This document shows positions 43,090 through 51,398 of a stretch of 64,000 bases of DNA, piece after piece. The translations under genes were made by a program, and so were the position numbers. The stretch is from contig JBGAGO010000002.1 in the NCBI GenBank assembly GCA_044226655.1, forward strand, positions 186,001 to 250,000. The letters are read 5' to 3'. This DNA comes from JBEVOS01 sp044226655 (GTDB lineage: Bacteria; Pseudomonadota; Alphaproteobacteria; Caulobacterales; Aquidulcibacteraceae). The first letter of the stretch is position 1. Every line of letters begins with the position of its first letter. Below the pieces are notes generated by a model, which was not told the origin of the DNA, searched no databases, and was given only the letters and a program-made list of their open reading frames with translations.

Positions 43090-44415
43090 TCAATCCTCTT
43101 GCACAACCGCCGTATCCGGCGGGCGCGCAGGGCTAATCTCGCCTTCATTGTGCAGTGCAGCGCGAAGCTTGCCACGGTCCAGCGCGTTCTCCCAGCGTGC
43201 GACCGTGAGCGTCGCCACGGCATTGCCCACGAAATTGGTGAGCGAACGGCACTCGCTCATGAACCGATCGACGCCGAGAATGAGCGCCATGCCCGCGATC
43301 GGCACGCTCGGCACGACCGAGAGCGTCGCCGCCAAGGTGATGAAGCCCGAGCCGGTCACGCCTGCCGCGCCCTTCGATGAAATCATCGCCACCAAGAGCA
43401 ACAGCACTTGCTGCTCAAGCGGGAGATGCGTGTTGGTCGCCTGCGCGATGAACAGCGCCGCGAGCGTCATGTAGATGTTGGTGCCGTCGAGATTGAACGA
43501 ATAGCCGGCGGGCACGACGAGGCCGACGATCGACCGCGGCGCGCCGGCGCGCTCCATCTTGTCCATCAATTGCGGCAGCGCCGATTCGGAGGAGCTGGTG
43601 CCGAGCACCAGCAGCAATTCTTCCTTGAGATAGCCGATCAGCCGGAAAATCGAGAACCCGACGGCCGCGGCGATGAGGCCCAGCACGATAACCACGAACA
43701 GCGCGGACGTGAGATAGAATGTGCCGACCAGGCGCGCGAGATCGCCCAGCGTCTGGATGCCGTACTTGCCGATCGTGAACGCCATCGCGCCGAATGCGCC
43801 GACGGGCGCGGCGAACATCACGATGCGCACCATGTTGAACACCGCGCCGGACGCCCACGAGATCACCTCGCGCAGCTTGGCGCCCTCCTCGCCCATCATG
43901 GCGAGGCCGATGCCGAACAGGATCGAGACCAGCAGCACTTGCAAAATCTGGCCGGAGGTCAGCGCCGACACCGCCGTGGTGGGGATGATGTCGAGTAGGA
44001 AGCTCGTCACCGTGCGCTCGTGGGCCTGGCTGGCGTAGTCCGCGACGGCGTGCGTATCGAGCGTGCGCGGGTCGATGTTCATGCCCGCGCCGGGCTGGAT
44101 CGTGTTGGCGACGATCAGGCCCACGACCAGCGCAAGGGTGGACACCACCAGGAAATAGCCCAGCGCCTTGGCGCCCACGCGCCCGACGCCTTCCAGCTTT
44201 TGCGCGCCCGCGATCCCGGTCACGACCGTGCAGAAGATGACGGCGGGAATGACCATTTTCACCAGAGCGATGAAGCCATCGCCCAGCGGCTTCATGGCCG
44301 CGCCCGTGCTTGGATAGAAATGGCCGACCGCCGCGCCCGCCACGACGCCCGCCAGCACCCAGATGTAGAGCACCTGATAGAACGGCTTGCGCTTTCGCGC
44401 CTGCGCTTCGCTCAT
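43090..44415 (-). CDS. Dicarboxylate:cation symporter, DctA-like
   Basis: A 441-residue DAACS-family carrier with about eight helices and two re-entrant hairpins. Signature motifs are the serine-rich GTSSSESALPQLMDKM (HP1) and GYSFNLDGTNIYMTLAALFIAQ (the NxDGT motif), followed by GAAGVTGSGF (HP2). This family takes up C4-dicarboxylates or acidic amino acids with Na+ or H+; the motifs lean to DctA. The ATG at 44415 follows GGAGGAAG; a start 21 codons upstream would add a hydrophilic Arg-rich leader and is less likely. Confidence 0.9.
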   Translation of the reverse strand: MSEAQARKRKPFYQVLYIWVLAGVVAGAAVGHFYPSTGAAMKPLGDGFIALVKMVIPAVIFCTVVTGIAGAQKLEGVGRVGAKALGYFLVVSTLALVVGLIVANTIQPGAGMNIDPRTLDTHAVADYASQAHERTVTSFLLDIIPTTAVSALTSGQILQVLLVSILFGIGLAMMGEEGAKLREVISWASGAVFNMVRIVMFAAPVGAFGAMAFTIGKYGIQTLGDLARLVGTFYLTSALFVVIVLGLIAAAVGFSIFRLIGYLKEELLLVLGTSSSESALPQLMDKMERAGAPRSIVGLVVPAGYSFNLDGTNIYMTLAALFIAQATNTHLPLEQQVLLLLVAMISSKGAAGVTGSGFITLAATLSVVPSVPIAGMALILGVDRFMSECRSLTNFVGNAVATLTVARWENALDRGKLRAALHNEGEISPARPPDTAVVQED

Positions 44416-44531
44416 GCCCCGCTTCCTCCGCCTCTCGTCTTGGGCGCTACGCAAAACGCGGGCGGCCTCTTCGGTCAAGCGTACAGCTTGTGGTAGGCAC
44501 GACCGACGCCGATGAGCGGGGCTTTGTTCAA

Positions 44532-45230
44532 ATGTCCGAAACGACTGACGCGCCGAAGCGTGCCAATGGCGAATCGCCGCGCCTGCGGCATTCGCACGCC
44601 TTGCACGCCATTTGGCTGAGGCTTGCGCTGCTCGCGCTGGTGTCGGCCATAGCGGCCTGGCCGCTGCCCTTGAGTCTCAGCCTCCAGAGCGCGCTGATCT
44701 CCGTCAGCGGCGGCAAGGCCGTGGGCTTGCAGCCCGGCGGCTTTGTCGCACTCGCAGCGCCCGTGCTGATCTGGCTGGCGGCGCGGTTCTGGCGCGGCGG
44801 CGCGAGCGAGGCTTTGCGGCCGGCCTGGGCCTGGCTGTTCGCGATCGCGTTTGGCGTGGCCGCCAACACGGCCGCGCTTGCGCTCAATGGCGGCTCGCTG
44901 GTCTCGGTCTTCGTCCTTTCAGCGGCGGCCTTGGCCGTCGAAGCGCTCTTGCTGCGCCTGCTGGTGTCGCCGCCGCCCTTGTTCGCGGCCTGGGGCGTCT
45001 ATGTGCTGGTGGGCGCGCTGTGCGCGGCGGCGTTCGACGCCGGAGATTCGTTTTCGCTGCAGACCTTCCTGCTGCGCGATGTGCTCGCCGTCTTGCTGCT
45101 GAGCGTGCTGCTGGCGGCGCGTTATCGCGGCATGCGCATCGCCGCGAACAATGACGACAAGAGCCAAGGCGAGATCGCCGATTGGGGCGCGCGCATCGCG
45201 CTCACGCTGGCGTCGTCGAAGGACCGCTGA
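44532..45230 (+). CDS. Polytopic membrane protein, unknown
   Basis: A 232-residue protein with a polar 25-residue head and about six membrane helices. The C-terminal polar tail (RYRGMRIAANNDDKSQGEIADW) is likely cytoplasmic. No family recognised, although size and layout recall MreD-like or rod-shape-type small integral proteins. The ATG at 44532 is the first that leaves the symporter upstream region. tRNA-Pro(TGG) lies seven bases after its stop, on the opposite strand. Confidence 0.72.
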   Translation: MSETTDAPKRANGESPRLRHSHALHAIWLRLALLALVSAIAAWPLPLSLSLQSALISVSGGKAVGLQPGGFVALAAPVLIWLAARFWRGGASEALRPAWAWLFAIAFGVAANTAALALNGGSLVSVFVLSAAALAVEALLLRLLVSPPPLFAAWGVYVLVGALCAAAFDAGDSFSLQTFLLRDVLAVLLLSVLLAARYRGMRIAANNDDKSQGEIADWGARIALTLASSKDR

Positions 45231-45236
45231 TGAAAT

Positions 45237-45313
45237 TGGTCGGGGCGGCGGGATTCGAACTCGCGACCCCCTGCTCCCAAAGCAGGTGCTCTACCAGGCT
45301 GAGCTACGCCCCG
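45237..45313 (-). tRNA. tRNA-Pro (TGG)
   Basis: Minus-strand cloverleaf of 77 bases with encoded CCA: acceptor CGGGGCG/CGCCCCG, D-arm AGCTCAGCCTGGTAGA, anticodon loop TTTGGGA (anticodon TGG) on CCTGC/GCAGG, and T-arm GAGTTCGAATC. Confidence 0.96.
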
Positions 45314-45321
45314 ACGGCTTC

Positions 45322-45350
45322 CGCATAGGCGGGCGCTTGGCAAAGCTCAA
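45322..45350 (-). promoter_or_regulatory. Promoter of tRNA-Pro(TGG)
   Basis: Minus strand TTGAGC (45350-45345), a 17-base spacer, then TATGCG (45327-45322), eight bases before the mature tRNA. The -35 overlaps the stop region of the SMP-30-like gene. Confidence 0.5.
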
Positions 45351-46267
45351 GGCGGCGGCGCCAGATGCGGGAAGGCGCGCACCTCGCCGGGGAACGGCGG
45401 CGTGATATTGTCGAACGAGCCGGTGGTGTAGGCGTCGCCATCGGGCGTGAACACGATGTTGGTCGAATACTGCGTCGGCAGCTCGACCTGGCCGAGATAT
45501 TGGCCGTCCTGCGAAACCCGCAGGATGCGGCCTTCGCCATAGACTGCGATGAACATTTCACCGTTGGGCGCAAGTTCGAGCCCATCCGTGCCCGCTTCGC
45601 GATAAGGCGGCGAAAACCGCGTCTGGCGCGGCGCGGAGGCGTCGACGTCGAAGAACACGCTGGCTTGGCCGAGCGAACCGTCGGCCGCGATCGGATAGCG
45701 CAGCACGCGGCGGCGGAACGTCTCCGAGACGTAGAGCAGATGGCGCGGAATATCTGTGTAGACGCCGTTGGAATACCAGAGATCGGTCGCCACGCGCCGA
45801 ACCACGCCCTGCGCATCGATGTGCATCACGGCGCCGACCGGCACGGTGTCGCGCGAGAACAGGCCCGGATCGCTGAAATAGACGCCGCCTTGGCCGTCTT
45901 CGTAGCAATCGTTTGGATCGCGGAAGCGATGGCCTTCGCTGTCGCGGTCGCGCACGAAGCGCACTTGCGCGTCGCGGTCGATCGCCACCACCGCGCCTTC
46001 GAGATGGCACAGGATCAGAAAACCGCCATCGCCATAGGGCGCCAGCGCCGTCGGCCCACAGCCGCCGCGGGCGAAATAGGTGCGCTTATGGCCGTTCTCG
46101 TAAACCGAGACGCGGTCTGCGCCCATCTCCGCCACGTAGAGCCGCCCATCGCGCCAGAGCGGGCCTTCCGGGTAGGCCGCGTTTCCATCGAGGCGCGAGG
46201 ACATCGACGGCGTCGCCGTCGCGCACGCGACCAGCAGCGTCAGGGCGAAGAGCCAAAATCTACGCAT
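45347..46267 (-). CDS. SMP-30/gluconolactonase-like lipoprotein
   Basis: A 306-residue six-bladed beta-propeller protein of the SMP-30/gluconolactonase type, with repeated blades such as AYPEGPLWRDGRLYVAEM, DPNDCYEDGQGGVYFSDPG and GTDGLELAPNGEMFIAVY; the Glu, Asn and Asp metal ligands of the family have counterparts. It starts with a lipoprotein signal (lipobox LVAC, Cys15), so it is membrane-tethered outside the cytoplasm. Relatives are lactonases. The ATG at 46267 overlaps the membrane-protein gene by eight bases. It forms an apparent operon with 46260-47847. Confidence 0.85.
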   Translation of the reverse strand: MRRFWLFALTLLVACATATPSMSSRLDGNAAYPEGPLWRDGRLYVAEMGADRVSVYENGHKRTYFARGGCGPTALAPYGDGGFLILCHLEGAVVAIDRDAQVRFVRDRDSEGHRFRDPNDCYEDGQGGVYFSDPGLFSRDTVPVGAVMHIDAQGVVRRVATDLWYSNGVYTDIPRHLLYVSETFRRRVLRYPIAADGSLGQASVFFDVDASAPRQTRFSPPYREAGTDGLELAPNGEMFIAVYGEGRILRVSQDGQYLGQVELPTQYSTNIVFTPDGDAYTTGSFDNITPPFPGEVRAFPHLAPPP

Positions 46268-46919
46268 CGATTTTCGCACTCGTGCGCAATGCGACGAGGC
46301 CCAGGCCGCAGAGGCCAAGCCATCCCGCGAAAAGATAGATGATCGCCTGGCTGCCCATGATCGGCAGCAGACCGAGCGAGGTGCCGAGCACGCCGATGAT
46401 GTTGCCGAAGGTCGTGATCGCGTAGACCGAGCCGGAGGTCCGCCCGCCATGCTGGGCGTCCGACAGCAGCAAGCGAATGCAATACGGCGAGAAGAAAGAG
46501 AGCAGCGTGAAGGGCACGAAGATCAGCAGGATCGAGGCCAGGATCGCGCCCAGCGGCAGGCTCGGCACCTCGGTGGAGATCCACGCCAGCACCGAGCGCT
46601 TCAGGCCAGGAAAGAACGGATCCGGATCGGGCAGGAATTCCAGCTGCAGCGCCATCGGCACGATCGCGAGATAAATCGCCGCCACGATCACGCCTGCGCC
46701 CAGCACTTCCGAGCGCGGCGCCAGATCGACCAGCCGCCCGCCAGCGTAATAGCCCACCATCATCGCCATCATCGTCACCGAGATGAGCGCGGACCAGACG
46801 TAGATGTCGCTGCCGAAATGCGGCGTCAGCGGGCGCGTCGTGGCCGTCTGCAGGCCCATCACGGCGATGCCGATCAGGAAGCCGATCACCAAAAGCGCGC
46901 GCTGTTTCGCCCCCGTCAT
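46260..46919 (-). CDS. Polytopic membrane protein like the N-terminal half of MFS/spermidine-synthase fusions
   Basis: A 219-residue protein with about six helices (one per run such as LLVIGFLIGIAVMGLQ, WSALISVTMMAMMVGYYAGGRL). The MGYYAGG-type loop and the last helices resemble the membrane part of proteins annotated as fused MFS/spermidine synthase, in which a methyltransferase-like domain follows. Here that domain is a separate upstream gene, four bases away. An ATG 21 codons upstream is rejected because it lies inside that gene. Confidence 0.75.
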   Translation of the reverse strand: MTGAKQRALLVIGFLIGIAVMGLQTATTRPLTPHFGSDIYVWSALISVTMMAMMVGYYAGGRLVDLAPRSEVLGAGVIVAAIYLAIVPMALQLEFLPDPDPFFPGLKRSVLAWISTEVPSLPLGAILASILLIFVPFTLLSFFSPYCIRLLLSDAQHGGRTSGSVYAITTFGNIIGVLGTSLGLLPIMGSQAIIYLFAGWLGLCGLGLVALRTSAKIDA

Positions 46920-46923
46920 GCGG

Positions 46924-47847
46924 CTATTGTCTCTGATTGTGGCGTTCGATGGCGCGCAGGCTCTCCACCGGCGCGAAATCATCGGTCAGCACCTGCCCGC
47001 CGCGCGGCGCATCGACATCGTTGCGATGCGCCAAAAGCTGCGGCAGCGCATGCGGGAAATGCGAAGTGCGCTGCAGCGCCGCCGCACGCGCATCGAGCTG
47101 CGCGCGCGTCTTGGGCGCGCCGTCATAGGCGACCGCGACGATATTGCCGTCGCCGCTGTAGAGATCGACATTCGCGAACACGGCCTTGAGCGTCGCATAG
47201 GCGGCGGGAAACAGCATCGTCGAGGGTTCGATGTTCTGCACCAGGACGCCGCCCGGATTGAGCCGCCGCTTGGCCACCATGAAGAATTCGCGCGTCAGCA
47301 GATGGAACGGCACGAAGGTGCCGCGATAGGCGTCGACCAGGATGATGTCGCGCCGCTCCGCGGTCTGGTTCAGGAAGATGCGCCCGTCGCGCTGCACGAT
47401 GCGGAAGCGGTCATCGGGCCGCACGCCGAAATGCCGCTGCGCGAGCGCGATCACTTCAGGATCGAGTTCGACGCAGGTCACCAGCGCGGACGGCAGATAT
47501 TGGTGCAGATAGGCGATCGTGCGCCCGCCGCCCAAACCGATTTCGAGGATGTTGCGCGCCTGGGCGGTGTAGGCGAGCCCCACCGTCATGTAGCGCGTAT
47601 AGGTCACCGGCAGCGTGTTCGGGTGCGCCGGATCGTAGAGGCTCTCTTCGAACAGCTGCTGATTGATGCCGAAGATCATCGCGATCATGCCGTTCGGCTG
47701 CCGCGCGACATAGATCGTGTTGTACTGGCTCTCGCGGCGCTCGATGAGGCCAGGGCGCTGGGCGCCTTGGGCGTGCGCGGCGGTCGCGCCAAGCGCGCTC
47801 GCGGCCAGGCCGAGCGTGAAGGCCCGGCGGGCGATTTCGGGGGGCAT
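46924..47847 (-). CDS. Spermidine-synthase-like protein with Tat signal
   Basis: A 307-residue protein. R7-R8-A-F-T-L followed by a hydrophobic run and AHA looks like a Tat signal, so it should be exported folded. The rest is a Rossmann methyltransferase-like fold of the spermidine synthase family: L101-E-I-G-L-G-G-G-R-T110, ELDPEV and V-D172-A-Y. The second Asp of the usual catalytic DxxD region is absent (DAYRG), so polyamine synthesis is doubtful. It heads the set with a membrane partner and a lipoprotein. Confidence 0.8.
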   Translation of the reverse strand: MPPEIARRAFTLGLAASALGATAAHAQGAQRPGLIERRESQYNTIYVARQPNGMIAMIFGINQQLFEESLYDPAHPNTLPVTYTRYMTVGLAYTAQARNILEIGLGGGRTIAYLHQYLPSALVTCVELDPEVIALAQRHFGVRPDDRFRIVQRDGRIFLNQTAERRDIILVDAYRGTFVPFHLLTREFFMVAKRRLNPGGVLVQNIEPSTMLFPAAYATLKAVFANVDLYSGDGNIVAVAYDGAPKTRAQLDARAAALQRTSHFPHALPQLLAHRNDVDAPRGGQVLTDDFAPVESLRAIERHNQRQ

Positions 47848-47958
47848 TCCTCAGCTCCGGCAGCGTCCCGGCCGCCTTGATCGGCGCAAGCCGTGACGAG
47901 ATCAAGGCGCAGCCGGCGCGGCCCTAAGGCGCGGGCGGCCCTGGGGCGGACGCCGGGC

Positions 47959-47987
47959 TTGCCTCGATTCCGCGAGCCCTCTATATC
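47959..47987 (+). promoter_or_regulatory. Promoter of tRNA-Glu
   Basis: TTGCCT (47959-47964), a 17-base spacer and TATATC (47982-47987), 29 bases before the mature tRNA 5' end. It is the best tRNA promoter in the window by match and spacing. Confidence 0.65.
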
Positions 47988-48016
47988 GCGGTCCTCCCGC
48001 GATCCGCTGGGTCTGC

Positions 48017-48091
48017 GGGGCCTTCGTCTATCGGTTAGGACGTCAGGTTTTCAACCTGAAAAGACGGGTTCGACTCCCGTAGGCCCTGCCA
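48017..48091 (+). tRNA. tRNA-Glu (TTC)
   Basis: A 75-base cloverleaf with encoded CCA: acceptor GGGGCCT with AGGCCCT (first pair G-U), D-arm CGTCTATCGGTTAGGACG, anticodon loop TTTTCAA (anticodon TTC) on TCAGG/CCTGA, and T-arm GGGTTCGACTCCC. Its 3' end is four bases from the convergent recJ stop. Confidence 0.95.
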
Positions 48092-48095
48092 CGCT

Positions 48096-49898
48096 TCACG
48101 CCTCCGCCAAATCCACGATTTCGATCTCGGCGCGGCTCGCGCCGCCGTAATCGTTGCGCTTCACCCGCACGGCGGCGTGGAACACGCCGTCGCCCCGCAA
48201 CAGCGCCTCCCCAAAACCGCGCTGCATGGCCTGGAACGCGATGCCGCCGATCCGCGCGCCGCGCGCATCTTCCAGCGTGAACCGCACATGCGCGTCCTTC
48301 ACGCGCTTGGCGAAGGCGACACGCACCTCCGCCAGCGCGAACACGGGATCGGGATGGCCGGGGCCGTAAGGCCCGATCCGCGCGACGGCGTCGAGTAGCG
48401 GCAGGTCGATCGCGCCGATCGAGGCGGCGGCGTCGATCGCCAGCGCGCGCGCTTCGCCTTCGGCGGCGGCCAGTTCCGGCGCGAGCCGCGCCGAGAGGAA
48501 GGCGCGCAAATCGTCCACGCGGGCCCAATCCATGGTGAGCCCCGCCGCCATCGCGTGGCCGCCGCCGGCGATCAGAATGCCTTCCTTCTGCGCCGCCGCC
48601 ACCGCCGCGCCCAAATTGACGCCCGGCATGGAGCGGCCAGAACCTTTCGCCGGCTCGTCGGGCGCGGCCGCGCCCAGCACGATCGTCGGCTTCATGACGC
48701 GGTCCTTGATGCGCCCCGCCGCGATGCCGATGACGCCGGGATGCCAATGCGGCGCGCCGACCACGACGACCGCGCGCTTGTCCGCTTCCGCGTAGGCCGC
48801 CTGCTCGGCTTCGAGCAGCATGTCGGCTTCGCGCTTGCGCCGCTCGGCGTTGAGATGTTCGAGTTCTTCGGCGAGCGCCGCGGCTTCTTCAGGATCGTCA
48901 GTCGAGAGCAGGCGCGTGGCGATGGTGGCGTCGCCGATGCGCCCGCCCGCGTTGATGCGCGGCCCAAGCACGAAGCCCAGATCATAAACCTCTCCGCAGG
49001 AGTCGCGCCCCGCGCTTTTGGCCAGCGCGGCGAGGCCGACATTCTTCGTCGTGCGCAAAACCTTGAGGCCCTGCGCGACGATGGCGCGATTGAAGCCCGT
49101 GAGCGGCGCCACATCGCACACCGTGCCCAGCGCCGAGAGATCGAGATTGTCGAGCGGGTTCGGCAGATTGTTGGCGCCGATCGAGCCGCGGCGGCGCGCT
49201 TCGCGGTTGACGGCCGCGAGCGTCACAAGCACCACGCCGGCCGCCGTCAGATGGCCCTGCCCTGATTTATCATCCAGCCGGTTCGGATTGACGACGGCGC
49301 GCGCGGGCGGCGGCGGCCCGCCCATCAAATGATGATCGAGCACGACGACATCGAGGCCCATGGCGTGCGCGGCCTTGAGCGGGCCTTCGGCCGCCGCGCC
49401 GCAATCGACCGTGATCACAAGCTCGACGCCGCGCGCCTTCAGCGTCTCGAACGCGGCGGCGGACGGGCCATAGCCTTCGGCGAGCCGGTCCGGCACGTAG
49501 ATCATCAGCTCGCGTCCACGGGCGCGGAAATAACGCACGAGCTGCGCGCCGGACGTGCCGCCATCCACGTCATAATCGCAGAACACCGCGCAGCGGCGGC
49601 CCGCGACGATCGCGTCCTCGATCACACGTGCAGCTTCATCCATGTCGGCGAAGCTCGACGGATCGGGGAAGAGCCGCTTCAGCGTCGGATCGAGAAACGT
49701 TTCCGCATCGGCGCTGGTCACGCCGCGCGCCGCCATCAGCCGCGCGGCGATTTCCGGCAGGCCGAAGCGGCGGCGAAACTCCTCCGCCAATTTCGAATCG
49801 CCGCCAGCCTCGCGCCAGCGCCGACCGGTGAGCGAGCGTTCTACGCCAAGGAAAGCGGGTTCGGCGGCGCTTGTCGGCTTGAGGGCGGCCTTGGGCAT
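48096..49898 (-). CDS. recJ: Single-stranded-DNA exonuclease RecJ
   Basis: RecJ (600 residues from the chosen ATG) digests single-stranded DNA 5' to 3' in repair and recombination. It has the DHH domain with CDYDVDGGTSGA, VITVDCG and VLDHHL (the DHH metal motif), then a DHHA1 domain (GGGHAMAAGLT) and a C-terminal OB-like part. An earlier in-frame ATG 40 codons up gives a non-family leader. It ends the aminotransferase-hom-glpX-recJ series. Confidence 0.96.
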   Translation of the reverse strand: MPKAALKPTSAAEPAFLGVERSLTGRRWREAGGDSKLAEEFRRRFGLPEIAARLMAARGVTSADAETFLDPTLKRLFPDPSSFADMDEAARVIEDAIVAGRRCAVFCDYDVDGGTSGAQLVRYFRARGRELMIYVPDRLAEGYGPSAAAFETLKARGVELVITVDCGAAAEGPLKAAHAMGLDVVVLDHHLMGGPPPPARAVVNPNRLDDKSGQGHLTAAGVVLVTLAAVNREARRRGSIGANNLPNPLDNLDLSALGTVCDVAPLTGFNRAIVAQGLKVLRTTKNVGLAALAKSAGRDSCGEVYDLGFVLGPRINAGGRIGDATIATRLLSTDDPEEAAALAEELEHLNAERRKREADMLLEAEQAAYAEADKRAVVVVGAPHWHPGVIGIAAGRIKDRVMKPTIVLGAAAPDEPAKGSGRSMPGVNLGAAVAAAQKEGILIAGGGHAMAAGLTMDWARVDDLRAFLSARLAPELAAAEGEARALAIDAAASIGAIDLPLLDAVARIGPYGPGHPDPVFALAEVRVAFAKRVKDAHVRFTLEDARGARIGGIAFQAMQRGFGEALLRGDGVFHAAVRVKRNDYGGASRAEIEIVDLAEA

Positions 49899-49936
49899 GT
49901 TTGTCCCTAGGACGATTCTGGACCAGAGCCCCAATT

Positions 49937-50419
49937 CTAGCGCTGGATCTCCACTAGCAGCACCCATGCGCCGTAAAGGCTCGCGGCGAAGCAGGCCAAA
50001 ACGCCCGGCGCGATCCAATAGACGCCCTCGCCGCGCCCAGCCAGCATCAGCGCGCCGGCGGCGATATAGGGCAAAGGCGGCGCCTGATTCATCAGAATGC
50101 GGCTGGGCAGCCAGCCATATTGTCTGTCGAGCTTCAGCGTGCGCGCCAGGGCGATGGCCTGCGAAATCCAGAACACGATGCCGACGCCGAGGATCGCGGC
50201 GCCAAAGGTTTGCTGGCTCTGATGGGGCACCAGCCCAATGGTCGCCACCGCCAAAACGACAACGAGCGCGGCGAGCGCCTCACCGGCGCGCGTCGGCAGA
50301 TTGGGGTATTCCAGGATGCGCGCGAGATTGATCGAAACCGCCACGAACAGAAGGCCCGCCAAAGCGGCCGCGGCGCCCGCCTCAGCGACGAAGAAACCTT
50401 CCCACGCTTCGAGCGGCAT
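49937..50419 (-). CDS. Four-to-five-helix membrane protein, unknown
   Basis: A 160-residue protein with about four or five membrane helices, starting MPLEAWEGFFVAEAGAAAALAGLLFVAVSI. Similar small membrane proteins are widespread but uncharacterised, and I cannot assign a function. It lies between glpX (14 bases) and recJ (38 bases) on the same strand. Confidence 0.75.
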   Translation of the reverse strand: MPLEAWEGFFVAEAGAAAALAGLLFVAVSINLARILEYPNLPTRAGEALAALVVVLAVATIGLVPHQSQQTFGAAILGVGIVFWISQAIALARTLKLDRQYGWLPSRILMNQAPPLPYIAAGALMLAGRGEGVYWIAPGVLACFAASLYGAWVLLVEIQR

Positions 50420-50433
50420 GGCTCAACGCTCCC

Positions 50434-51390
50434 TCACACCGGCGTCTTCACCCGCAGTTCGCTCACGCTGCGCGTGACGGAATTCATCACCAGCGTGTGG
50501 GTGTGGACGAAGCCCTTGGTGATACGCACGCCGTCGAGCAGATTGCCCTTGGTGACGCCGGCGGCGACGAAGATGGCGTCGCTCGACACCAATTCATCGC
50601 GCAGATAGCGGCGCTTGAAATCGGTCACGCCCGTACGCTCGGCGCGGGTGCGCTCATCATCATTGCGGAACACCAGGCGCGCCTGCATCTGTCCGCCGAC
50701 GCATTTGAGCGCCGCCGCCGCCAGCACGCCCTCGGGCGCGCCGCCCTGGCCGACATACATGTCGATGCCGGTCTCGGGATCGGTCGTGTTGATGACGCCG
50801 GCGACATCGCCGTCTGAAATCAAATGCACGCGCGCGCCCACGCTGCGCAGGCTTTCGATGATGTCGGCATGACGCGGGCGATCGAGCACGCACACGCCGA
50901 TATCCTTCACGTCCACGCCCTTGGCGCGCGCCAGCGCCTTGGCGTTCTCGCCCGCAGGCGCATCGAGATCGACGACATTGGCCGCATAGCCGGGGCCGAT
51001 GGCGAGCTTGTCCATGTACGTGTCCGGCGCGTGCAGCAGCCCGCCGCGCGGCGCGAACGCGATCACCGCCAGCGCGTTCGCCATCGCCTTGGCGGTCAGC
51101 GTCGTGCCTTCGAGCGGGTCGAGCGCGATGTCGATCGCAGGGCCTTTGCCGGTTCCGACCTCTTCGCCGATGTAGAGCATGGGCGCCTCGTCGCGCTCGC
51201 CCTCGCCGATCACGATGCGGCCTTGGATCGGCATGGCGTTGAGCGCATTGCGCATCGCATCGACCGCGGCCTGATCGGCCTGCTTCTCGTCGCCGCGGCC
51301 AATCTGGCGCTGGGAGGCGATGGCGGCCGCGATGGCGACGCGCGCGCCGGCGAAGGCGAGATCGTCTGTGATGACGCTGTTGTCGGGCAT
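50434..51390 (-). CDS. glpX: Class II fructose-1,6-bisphosphatase
   Basis: GlpX (318 residues) hydrolyses fructose 1,6-bisphosphate in gluconeogenesis. It carries the metal/phosphate motifs GEGERDEAPMLYIGEEVG and DPLEGTTLTAKAM near the N terminus and the VMDRPRH-type segment in the middle. Normal length. It starts eight bases after hom, an arrangement common in alphaproteobacteria. Confidence 0.96.
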   Translation of the reverse strand: MPDNSVITDDLAFAGARVAIAAAIASQRQIGRGDEKQADQAAVDAMRNALNAMPIQGRIVIGEGERDEAPMLYIGEEVGTGKGPAIDIALDPLEGTTLTAKAMANALAVIAFAPRGGLLHAPDTYMDKLAIGPGYAANVVDLDAPAGENAKALARAKGVDVKDIGVCVLDRPRHADIIESLRSVGARVHLISDGDVAGVINTTDPETGIDMYVGQGGAPEGVLAAAALKCVGGQMQARLVFRNDDERTRAERTGVTDFKRRYLRDELVSSDAIFVAAGVTKGNLLDGVRITKGFVHTHTLVMNSVTRSVSELRVKTPV

Positions 51391-51398
51391 TAGGTCAC

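Noticed and set aside
44416..44478. Earlier ATG for the DctA-like symporter adding 21 residues
   Set aside because: The leader (MTEEAARVLRSAQDERRRKRG) is hydrophilic and not part of the family; GGAGGAAG sits before the inner ATG at 44415.
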